NCBI GenBank assembly: GCA_034440575.1
Contig: JAOTOL010000978.1
Coordinates: forward strand, 42,501-106,500
Origin: Imbricaverruca yamaguchii
Taxonomy: Eukaryota; Arthropoda; Thecostraca; Neoverrucidae
DNA: 64,000 nucleotides
Reading direction: 5' to 3'
In this document: in pieces, positions 36,401 to 48,400 of the stretch
Layout: every line of letters begins with the position of its first letter
Position numbering within the stretch: the stretch's first letter is position 1
The notes under the pieces: generated by a model
Databases searched by the model: none
What the model was told of the DNA's origin: nothing
Seen by the model: only the letters and a program-made list of their open reading frames with translations
Program-made: the position numbers and the translations under genes

Positions 36401-39400
36401 CTCATGTTCAGACATTGCTGCGAAGAGCTGCACGAAGCATTGCTGCATTGACTGTGATTAGAATAAGTAGCCAAATGGTCATACTAACTGGACACAAGGT
36501 CGTATAGTTTGCACGTTTCGGACGTGACGCTTCTTCGGAGACCGCACAGCTGGTGCCCCGTCGCTGTGGCTTCGATGGCCCCGTGTCGCCGCCATCCCGT
36601 CGCGCTCTGCAGCGGTGCTGGGTGTGTATGGCGGGCGTTGTTCGCGCGTGTCGCTGAGGCCGGTGACTGTTGGCTGTCTCCAGTGAGCGACAGCAGCTGG
36701 AGGAGTACGTGGCTCGGCAGGAACAGGTGCAGCGACAGCTCCAGGTGCTCCAGTGAGTGGCGACCTGGGCCCGCGGTACACGCCGACAACACGGGGCACC
36801 GATTACAGTCTGGTACCGGGGCTTTGCTGTACGTGTGTGGAAATGTGTAGTAGTCGTTGGTATAGACTGGAACGTGATCATGAACTCGGAGGGGAGGTGT
36901 TGTGCGCGTGACGCATGTGCGCAGCGCGGGCAGCGGTTTATGGGTTTTGAACCACGGACGCGCGACCCACTTCCGACTATTCTCCCCGGCAGGGCCCAGT
37001 CGCGTCAGGGTAGACCTAGAAACAACAGCGTGTATAGTCGAGCCGTGGACAGAGAATACAGAGACCATGATCTATCCGTGCATCGCTAGCAGACAGTGAG
37101 GACCTAGCGTGCACTACCATAGGGTTCAGCCAGGGACAGTCGCATGTGCAAAGCGAAGGAGGGGAGGGACATTTTGCACCTAAGTTTCTTCCATAACATT
37201 TTTCTCACAAATTTACCTGCAGCGTGGCTTTCCACCGTTATAATGATCTATATAACGCGATGTTATAAACCACGTTTAGCTTTCCTTTTTGTCAACTGTC
37301 ATATCAAAGTCACAAGTCATTAAAAGGCTACCAAGGAACTTTAAATGTACGTACCTTGACAATAAATATATGTTTTGTATAGCTTTGAGGCCCTCTCACG
37401 GCAACAAGTTCCATCTAAACATATATGTATGAAAAACCGAAATCAGGGACATTCAACTTCTAACAACACAAGTGTGCAATGCACCTCTGACTCGAGTTTA
37501 TGCTCATGGGCTTGAAGCTTCATACCTTACAAATAATCTCCTACTCTTCCAATCCCGTTTTTGCCCAATACTCGATGCTGAAGGAGTCAAAATTCACTTC
37601 CCTCCTTTCCTGCGCAGTTTCTGTACAGACAGATTTTGCCATGCGTGTAGTGCGCTACGGGACTGCCATATTGAAAACTGCATTTCAACACCACAAACCT
37701 TGCTTTCGATTGCCTTAAAACTTGGCAAACATAAATATCAAAATATAATGTAATCGAATGAAGTACTGGCGGCCATTGCTCCGTCCATTTTTTACTTTCC
37801 GATCCCAGGCTAACTATAAAAGCGTTCAATGTTTTTTTTCTTCCGCATCAGTGTTCGTGGATCAATGCTGAACAACTTGGAGAGCGGCAACGAAACAGCT
37901 CTGGTACCAACAGCGAGGAGCCGTGGTTACTGGGGTTCCCTTTGATTGCTGATGCTCTTCAGGTGTTAGAGACTAGCCTGTCAGTAGTAGCCATGACTGT
38001 CAGGAAACCAAAGGCCGACAGGCGTCCTCCGTCTGAGGGGGAGGTTTTGTCTCTTCAGAGATCCCATCAGCTGCCGGGGCCCCTTCCGCTACTGAAAGCA
38101 GTCGTCAAATGTCGAGGGCTTCTTTGGCAACTGGGCGTACCTTGTACTGTCAGGAGTCGCCTTCGTCCTGCGTGTCAAGAAGCTGTTGACATCCGGGGCT
38201 GCTTCCTCTGCTGTGTGGAACTCCTGCTGGAGGCGTCTCATTCAGTTGTTGGGAGTGACTTTTCCATTATTGGGGACGGCATTCCGTTGTCAAAGGCTTC
38301 TCTAGCTGTCAATGACCGGAACGGCTACCCGGTCAAAGGTTTAGCGAGGTATCTTCCATGGCCGGCACTCCGTTAAGTGCCAAGGCCCTTGGGGTGCCGG
38401 AGGAAGCCTTCGGCTATCGGGGGTCCCGCTTTTCCGTTGTTGAGGGCCTGTTTGAATTCGTCTCTGGCTGTCTTGGGCTGCTGAACACTATGGCCGCGGC
38501 ACACTATGGAGACCGACTGCCGGAACCATTCAGCTGCAGGGCGGAACGGGTCTCCTACGGCGGAGACCCGTTCGGGCTTTCGGCTCTCCTTCAGTGTGGG
38601 GCGCTTACGGTTGGCAGGTACGCTGTCTTGTCACACAAGACCTCTGTTCTTAATACAATGTGCCTCCATCAACTATATCCAACGGAATGCAAACTTTCAA
38701 AGCGATGGCCTGGAGGGATGAGCAGGCATCTCAGAAAGAGCTGAGGAGGACGAGTTAAATTACCCCACGCATTTCGAGGGCGAATGTGGGCACTTACTCA
38801 CTCGCACTGCTTCCTGGCATGTTGTGCTTTTTACTTTCGTTGATTTCAGCAATTATTAATGGTGTGGACAACACACGAAGGAGGGCCAAATGGATTGCGT
38901 GTGTGCCACAATCCATCGGATCTCATGTAAAAAGTTTAAATTGCTCGGGAGGAGGGGCAAAGCCAACTTGAGGCGGTACTTTCCTCAGGGAAGTATATAA
39001 AACGACACTCTTGGTGCTTTTTGCATTCCAGATATCATCAGTCAGTTTATGCTTTGCGAGTTTTGAAAACTTCCGTGCAATGACGAAGAAGAAGTGTTCT
39101 TTTCATTAATGCAAATGCATCTGGAAATTCACCAAACGCCATAACTTGTCTGTTGAACAGTGATAGGAAGAAAATTGCTCAACGCATAATTGGCCAACCT
39201 TTATTTCTCTTTAATTTCCTGTGCAATATTGGTGGTCAAATACCATGGATAGGTATGAGCCTTCCATTATGTGGTACCATTCCTCATACCATTTCTAATC
39301 CCCTATGGCATGAGGCTACAACCTCTACACCTGTATTTTGAAACAAAAAAAAAACTACCCGTGCCAACTTTGATACACAGATATCTACTACACCTGGCTT

Positions 39401-42400
39401 GCTATTCCGCTCCTTCCGCTAATGCCATTCCGTTCGCGATGACGTACGCACGAAAGGAGACAATCCAGCGCCGACACGGTCGACTCGCCACATCCAGCGA
39501 CGGGCGTTTCGGCGTCGGCAGGGAGGCGAACCGGCGCATCCAGGACACCAACGACAGTCTGCGCCAGACGCTGCACGAGGGCGGCAGGACGCGCCGCGTG
39601 CCCCGGCCCGGCAGCCAGATGAGCTCCACGCTGGGCGACGAGCTGGACAGCCTGTGGGACGGCGAGAGCGTGCGCTCGCACAGCTCGGGCCGGCGCGCCC
39701 TCCACCAGGACGAGGTGCAGTTCGGCATCCCCAGGCTCATGCAGGACCTCGGTGAGTGCGGCGAGCCGCTCGTCCGTTGTGTCTTCCGTGCGAGATCGTT
39801 GACAGCGTTCCTGTTCTTGCCTTATGATGCCAAATTATACCGGGAGTCTGAACACTCAGTTAGAATGTGCGGCAACGCGGCGCAGAAGAGCTTTGGATAA
39901 AACATTATCGGAGTGGGTGGAATAGCAATGCAAGGATGAAATACCATGTCGGACGCGCCTTTGTGTAATATGCTAAAATCAAAAATAAATTAGGTTTCGG
40001 AAGGACGTTCGAGAGCTTTACTTTACGAAAGAGATTGAGAGATCACATGTGGAGTTCGCTATCTCCTCGGGAGTCTGGAGTCTTCCGATTTCCCCAGAGA
40101 TCCAATGGTGCTCCATTTTAACACGGGATTACGATGCCACAGTGTTTTTGATGGTGACTAATTCAGTGCCCAAATTTGGCCGTCTTCCTCAAAGCTGTAC
40201 CGCTGTATCGTATTACTCTACCGTCACAACTTTAAGTGCGGCTGTAACAATGCATGCCATGCCATCATGGTTGTCGTCGCACATCATTATTCTGGTCCAT
40301 CGCCCCTCTCCCTCTCCCGGGATAGGGACGATGGACTTTCCAGACCTGTGCCACTGAACACACCAACATCAGCAACTGAGCACATGGCTGAGATCATGGT
40401 ACTGAACACATCGGCATCCGTTACTGACCAAACTGACATCCGTGACTGAGCCCACTGGCATCCGCCACTCAATCCACTGGCATCCGCCACTGTCGACACC
40501 GACATCAGCCAAAACGCCACCGGACACACGGGCATCCGCTACCGCCGAAATCGGCGTCCACCACTGGCGATAGTGGGCGGCTGTGGCGATTCCGAGGTAG
40601 CGATACATGAGAATCAAGCGAAAAAAAAATGGAGCAAGATGATTCACTTTCTCGGACAGGTGACAAGTAGGAACGCGATAAAATCCTTCATTTTAAAAAT
40701 AACGACGATGTCACTCGAAAAAAAAATTGACCAAGGCGGCGTCACCGAGGGACAAGACGACGATTTGCCTTCTCGTGACGCACGTCACGTGCAACGTACA
40801 TGCACACGTCACATGACACACGTCACATGACACACGTCACATGACACACGTCACATGACACACGTCACGTGACACACGTCACGTGACGCACGTCACGTGA
40901 CACACATCACGTGACGCACGACTGTCCTGCAGACAGTCGCAGCATGAAGGACCCAGACGACCTGGACAGCGGGCTGGACCGGTCGGTGCGGGACGGGGCG
41001 GACTCGTCGCTGGACCGGTCGGTCAGAGGCGATCTGGACGACCTGGAGGCGCAGCAGGACAACGGCATCGACGAGTGCTTCCTGGTGAGCGGTCGCGATT
41101 TGCTGCGAAGTCGGCGGCACGGTCGCACTGGTGACCGCCGCCACGGTCACGGTCACGGTCACGGTCACGGTCACGGTCACGGTCACGGTCACGGTCACGG
41201 TCACGGTGGCCAACACGGGCACGGGCACGGTCATGTCCATGGTAGCGATCATAGCTACGGCAACGAGTACGCTCGTGGTCATTGCCAGGATAGCAGTCAA
41301 GGCAATAGTCACGGTGACGGTCAGTGACATTAACGGCGCATTTATTCATTGATTACTTGGGTTTGCTTTCTACCCCCTCCCCCACCAATTCCAACCCCAG
41401 CCGAGTCTCGCTGGACGCGGCTCTGGCTACGGCGCAGTCTCAGCTGACGCCAGTCGACCGTGTGGTTGTCCGGATCGCCCAGACGACGACGTACCAGTGC
41501 ATGGAACGGCCGGCCGCGCGGGCCGCGCCACGCGTCTCCCCGCGGCCCGGCGCCGCGCCGCCGACCGACCTCGTGCCGCGCGTCGGCGCCGACGCCGGCC
41601 CGGTGCCGGCGTCGCTGCTGCACGAGGCCACCGGGCCGCCTGAGCGCACCTACAAGGTGGTGTTCGCCGGCGACGCGGCCGTCGGCAAGTCCACCTTCAT
41701 CACGCGCATCTGCAGGGGCGTGTTTGTGACCAACATCAGCTCCACGCTGGGTGAGTCTCGTGGCCGATGTGGGCCGTACGCTGGGTGAGTCTCGTGGCCA
41801 ATATGGGCCGTACTCTGGGTGAGTCTCGTGACCAATGTGGGCCGTACGCTGGGTGAGTCTCGTGGCCAATATGGGCCGTACTCTGGGTGAGTCTCGTGAC
41901 CAATGTGGGCCGTACGCTGGGTGAGTCTCCTGGCCAGCATCCGCTCCACGCTGGGTGAGCCTCGTGGCCGATGTGGGCCGTACGCTGGGTGAGTCTCGTG
42001 ACAAATGTGGGCCGTACGCTGGGTGAGTCTCGTGGCCAATGTGGACCGTACGCTGGGTGAGTCTCGTGACTAATATCAGCTTTGCACTGAGTAAACATCG
42101 TGACCAATGTGGGCCGTATGCTGGGTGTGCCTCGTGACCAATGTTGGTCGTACGCTGGATGAGTATCGTGACCAATGTGGGCCGTACGCTGGGTGAGTCT
42201 CTTGACCAGCATCCGCTCCACGCTGGGTGAGTCTCGTGGCCAATGTGGGCCGCACGCTGGGTGAGTCTCGTGACCAATGTGGGCCGTACGCTGGGTGAGT
42301 CTCGTGACCAATGTGGGCCTTACGCTGGGTGAGTCTCGTGACCAATGTGGGCCGTACGCTGGGTGAGTCTCGTGACCAATGTGGGCCGTACGCTGGGTGA

Positions 42401-45400
42401 GTCTCGTGACCAATGTGGGCCTTACGCTGGGTGAGTCTCGTGACCAATGTGGGCCGTACGCTGGGTGAGTCTCGTGACCAATGTGGGCCTTACGCTGGGT
42501 AAGTCTTGTGACCAATATCAGCTTTTCACTGAGTAAACCTCGTGACCAATTTCTAGCTCCACGCTGGGTGAGTGTCATGACCAATATTATCTGTACGCTT
42601 GGTGAGACTCGTGGCCAGTATAAGCTCCACACTGGTGAGGCGTCCACCCATCCACTCGTTTTAAGGTTTGCGATATGCTTGTGTCTTCAATCGTGAGATT
42701 AGCCACATTAGTTTTTTTCTTCTCATTAGTTTGATCATGTGATCCTTGTTTCAGGCGTGGACTTCCAAGTAAAAACACTGTGTGTTGATAAAAAGAACGT
42801 TGCGGTTCAACTCTGGGATACGGCCGGTGAGTTCCACAGGGGAAAACTATGCAATTCCACACCCACTGCTAATGACAGAATGACACCTCGAGTGGTAGGC
42901 TCATTTATAGATGGTATCAACACTAAGCACACCACCTCGCTTGCTGATCGTGGTGCCACGGCAGCACGTAGTACTGCATAAAATGGTCTGATTAATTGAT
43001 AAGATATTTGGAATTCCAGTTCCAAATACTTTGCAATTTAGCGTAACAAAATGACGTTAGAATTTCAAGTGGAAAAGCTTTCATAAAGTTAGTTCTTGAG
43101 ACATGCAGTCAAGCTTCCATATTTATAATGGTATGCCTGCTATCAAACGTGGGAAGTAAATGCATGTGAGTGTTAGTGGGCAAAAATATAACTGAGCATG
43201 TAAACACAAGCCATTATTTCAACGATAACTACAACACACAGAACGAATGCGAAATGTGATCAATCTATCTCAGTTACCTACTGCCTTCTTTCAATTGCAT
43301 AGAGCACTGCGCACTTATCCATGGCCTGACTTTCTTCGGGAGTCTTTTCCGCTTCTTTTTCTGCGTCGCCTCATTCGTGCACCGCCTAGGAGGTATCAAT
43401 CGCGACTGTGTCGATATCTGACTCGACGCGGTCCACTCGCCGAATGCAGCCGAACATGTTTCCGGCACCTCCACCCAGCGCGCACCGCAGACCTGGAAAC
43501 TGTGTCCACCCAGCGCGCACCGCAGACCTGGAGACTGTGTCCACCCAGCGCACACCGCAGACCTGGAAACTGTGTCCACCCAGCGCACCGCAGACCTGGA
43601 GACTGTGTCCACCCAGCGCGCACTGCAGACCTGGAAACTGTGTCCACCCAGCGCGCACCGCAGACCTGGGAACTGTGTCCACCCAGCGCACTGCAGACCT
43701 GGAAACTGTGTCCACCCAGCGCGCACCGCAGACCTGAAAACTGTGTCCACCCAGCGCGCACCGCAGACCTGGAAACTGTGTCCACCCAGCGCAGACTGCA
43801 GACCTGGAAACGGTGTCCACCCAGCGCGCACTGCAGACCTGGAAACTGTGTCCACCCAGCGCACACTGCAGACCTGGAAACTGTGTCCACCCAGCGCACA
43901 CCGCAGACCTGGAAACTGTGTCCACCCAGCGCACACCGCAGACCTGGAAACTGTGTCCACCCAGCGCGCACCGCAGACCTGGAAACTGTGTCCACCCAGC
44001 GCACATGCCACCCACCTCCTGGTGCAGCCTCCGCGCCGTAGCGCCATACGAGAGCAACTGCGCCGGCAGGTGGCAAACGGTGTCGATTCCGCCTCAACGG
44101 CGACAGCTGGGGTCCGACTCAAGACCAACCATACGAAACGTCTTCCCGCCAGGATTGATTTGCCCACTAGCGATTGGGACGGCGCCGTTAGTTGCCACGG
44201 GGTTAGGGTGTCGGTCGGGCGGGTCTGATCGTCGTGAGGTCACGGGTAGATCGACTGAAAACTTCACATCACCAGTATGGTGAGTCATGGTCGTCATTTT
44301 CCGGATGAGCCCGTATAGCATGTCCGTGTGATTCGTGTCTCCTCCAGCACCCACTTTCCCACTGTCAGGACACGGCCGGCGGACGAGGAGGGCGTCTTCG
44401 TGGGGTGGGTGTGGTCTCCGTTGGCTGTGCTCTCCTGCCTCGTTGCCCGCTGCCACATGCTTCAATGGCCCTGTGTTAGAGACGCCGGCGCATCTCGTTG
44501 GAATGCAGCTGATGAGCCGGGCTGCACTGGCGGAGTTTGACAAGCCTGCTCAGAGCAATGGGTGCCAGCTCTTTTTTTTTGCCTGCACGGTCAAAGCCAC
44601 CAAGATCGCCTCCGCTATGAGTGATGCCTGGTTTGTTTGTAGAGAAGGTAATCGCCTTTGGGGGATCACCATGGAGTCTACCAACCAAATTCGGCAGCCA
44701 CAAACCCAGATGATTGAGATGCTAAACAACGTGGTCGCGACAGCTCAGTCGGGAGGATGAAACACTCTTAATCGTAGGGTCGTGGGCTCGTAGGGTCGTG
44801 GGCTCGAATTTCACAAGCGGAGGGATTGCCGGGTCCATCCGCGACCAATCGACGTTGGAGGTTCGCGACTCTATGTAACCTAATAGATGAATACATCGTA
44901 AAAATAGCCCAAGGTTCTTCTCGTCCTTCCTGGACCACTACAAACATGGTCCTGGTCGTCGGATTTCAAGAATCCATGGATGCTCCGTAATGACTGGTTG
45001 GGGGCCAAGTGACGTTTTTGATGGTCATAGCTGCCCAAAAAACATTTGTATCTGGTGTGCACCCACAGGCCCCATGTTAAGTTTCAGCCTGGTTATGAGT
45101 GAGGGAAATAAATAATTGAGTGGGCCAGTGACCTCCTTAGTATGTGAAAAGCGACAACCATGTCGGAATCACTGCAAATCCGTGAGTACAAACAAAGCAG
45201 GAGCTTTCGCCAAGCGTCGTGACCCATTATTTGGCAGGCATCGTATCGCAGTTCCACTATCGCAGTCGGAACATTGCAGTTTGATAGATATTCCTAGGTG
45301 CGTTGCATCCGTTTCCAATGCACCAGCTTCACACTCAACTGGGTCTTGTTTTCTGTGTCGATTCAGCCAATTATTTTTCATCGGTGCAGGCAACTTTGCA

Positions 45401-48400
45401 ATGCTTGCGTGATCAGTGTGTGACCTGCCCATAACATTTTGATCGCTCTCATGCCGTATTTTCTGCAGCACTACCTCCAAAATGATGTTGCTTGTACACG
45501 TAGAGTATAAAGATGGTGAGTCGTCGACACATCAGTGACATTTCCAGTGCATTTTGAGCATGAGACAGCATCACATTTTCGTTGCTGGATGACATGCAAA
45601 TGCCTCCATTGTGCCCTGAAGTCTACAGCTGCCCGGCGGCCCGCTTTCCGCCGACAGGTCAGGAGCGGTTCCGCTCCATCACCAAGTCGTACTTCCGGCG
45701 GGCCGACGGGGTCATGCTGCTGTATGACGTCACCAGCGAGCGTTCGTTCGTCAGCGTGCGCCAGTGGGTGCAGAGCATCGACGTAAGTGTTTACACACAA
45801 TCGCCTCGTGCCGTGATATATATTGTTTTTTTTTCTTGGGGGGGGGTCCACCACCAGTGGGTGCAGAGCATTGACTTGAGTGTTTGCACACCATCGCCTC
45901 GTGCTGTCACATGGGGGGGGGGTCCACCATCACCTGCCACCTGCACTGCTGGCACTTTGAAATGGATAGTTGTAATCCCCACTACTTTCATAATGGGTCA
46001 GCGCATCCCTTCCTCATACCCTTCCCCGAATCCGCCGTCCGTGGCAAAGAAGTTCATCAGCTGCTCGAATTCCCAAAAGCTTCAAGCGCCACGAAATATC
46101 TATCCAACTGACGACTAGTTTCGGCTTCTTGAAGTATGCCGGATTTTTAAACTTTTGAGAATTTAAGGAGTTTAGGATTTTAAGTTGTGGCTTTAAAGCA
46201 CCGTTGATTGCATTGAAGCTTAAGGACAAAGAGTGATTTTTTTTCAAAGATCAATTCGTTCACGATGCCTTATGTGGTGGTTTTGTGCAGCGGGGTTGAG
46301 CACAAGGCAGGGCTTGCTGCGTGAACCACGATCCCACCGCCGAGCCTGGGAGCCTCAACCCCCCGGTACAATGTTGACCCGCGCGCCGCCAGGCCGGGAG
46401 TCTGTCTGGATGGGGTCAGTCGGATGCTGAGCGTCGCACTGAACGGTCGCATGGGACACAAACTAAGCGAGAATTATGTGGGAAGAGAGTATCCGTAACA
46501 CAATCTGGTGCTAATCCTACAGTTCGGCATCATGCAGTTAGGTCACATACGTACACCCTGCATGTCGAAATTGAAAAAAAATATTTACGTAGCCTGTGGC
46601 CACTGTGATATATCCAGCATACATCCTAGATCTACTGTGCTGAATTATCGCAGCATGCTTGAGCTAATTCCGCTCTCCCGCATTTCCGCAAAATTAGTAC
46701 GCAGTAACGTGCCTGCCTGTCTATGCGGCCCGCCAAGAAAATGCAATCGCGTTCGATCCACCCGCTTCCTGTCGCGGGATGATGCCCGATCCTGCGCCTG
46801 CAGCAGGGTAGAACCAAAGCCCGTCTCGTGCCCTCGTCTACCTGACTCCCTCGTGCATCCCTATTCTGGTGATTTTTACCCATCAAAATCGACAGGGGAA
46901 AACCACCACATAGTCACTGTTCAACACAAAAAATATGGCGCCACCGGCGGTACAGGGCGGCGCCACCGTCGCGCCTCGTGACCTGGTGTTATGACCCTCT
47001 GCAGGAGGTGACCGACACGCGCGTGCCCATCATGCTCTGCGGCAACAAGGTGGACATGCGGGACGCGCTGCTCCAGCAGGGGCAGCCGTGCGTCAGCCGG
47101 GAGCAGGGCGAGACGCTGGCGCGAGACTTCGGCGCTCACTTCCAGGAGACGAGCGCCCGCTCCGGTCTGGGCATGGTGGAGGCGGTCATCGAACTGGCCA
47201 GGTGATCCGCAGTCGCACATCGGGCTGCGCCCAAACCGGGCCCAGCCCTTCGCTAGTTGGTGGACAAAAGGGCGGCGGAAAGGCCAGGGGGCAGGTGGGG
47301 CGAATGTTTCTCCATCCAAAGCTCAGAGGGGACTGTTTCTGTTTCTGTTTTACCTCTCCCAAAAAAATCGGAGCGAATGAAAGGGACTTCGAACTTTAAG
47401 TAATCGGAAGAGCTCTAAGAGAGTTTCAGTTTCCTTTAATGCAAAGGCCCCTTATGATGTTCTTGGATAATTTCAGCCTTTGGAGCCTCTTCAATTGTTG
47501 GGGGTCGCGTTCGGCTGTCATGGCCCTTTGACTCACCGTGGATGCCTTGGTCTGTCCGGGTGAACCTTCAGATGAAGAGTTTTTAGTGTGAGACACCTTT
47601 CGGTGCTGGTGGCTTCCGTCTGCACTTTAGGTTCATTTCTGCTGTTGGGGCTCACTTCTGTTGTTGGACCCACATTCTGCTCTCCTGGATCTACTACCAC
47701 TGCTGAGAACCATACCCGCTGTCAGCTGAGACTTGCGCCTGCTGTTGAAGGCCAACAAAAACTAGCGGGGTCTCCTTGGACTGTTCAACCACCTTTACTA
47801 TATATGGGGTTATATCCCTCTAAATAACGAACAGCAAACACACTGCCGAAGGCTCCTTTAACTGTTCAACCACACTGGCTATCTATGAGGGTTACATCCC
47901 CAAAGGTGACCAAGTAGGATAGGAGGAGGAGGCAGCGAATACTGATGCCAATTTAACACTTGACTTTGGGTCATCTCGTGCGGTTCAGAATGACATCAGC
48001 TAGTAAAAAGGGACTGGGACAACCCAGTCATTTTTGTGTCTTTTGGTGGCCTGTCAGTGTGTAATGAGCGATATGGAAAGCGGACTTATCGTCTTATCAG
48101 CACGTGCGGGCAAACGGGTTCGTGACATTCAGGAATGCTGTTGTCAATGACGGATATTTGGTGAGCAGTTTGGAACACAGAATCATGTTCAGGAACTCTG
48201 AGGGAGTACGGGAAGCATAAGGTGAGCAGCTCACTCTACCGGACAAAGCTCATCACGGTGCAGATATGGTTAGCCAAATGTGCAATGACTTCTGCTCACA
48301 CATGTACCGTACATTTAGCAGCCGACTTCTGCAGTGCCTCCATATTTGATCTGCAGGCAAATGAACACCAACAGTCATTGCAGAAGCACCGATGATATTT

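Noticed and set aside
37942..38744. Two adjoining open frames of 144 and 128 codons
   Set aside because: The sequence is internally repetitive and decayed; no family pattern.
41399..41437. CCCCAG acceptor at 41400 for the P-loop exon
   Set aside because: It has a good pyrimidine tract but would need an incoming phase that the previous exon does not provide; kept only as an alternative if the upstream donor differs.
41342..42647. Long minus-strand open frames (about 300 residues) with ETHPAYGPHWSRDSPS repeats
   Set aside because: They are the reverse of the 34 bp donor-anchored array; overlapping frames all stay open because of the repeat, and no non-repeat domain exists.
43247..44228. Long open frames on both strands over the 35 bp array
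   Set aside because: Several overlapping frames encode the same repeat in shifted phase; a real gene would use one.
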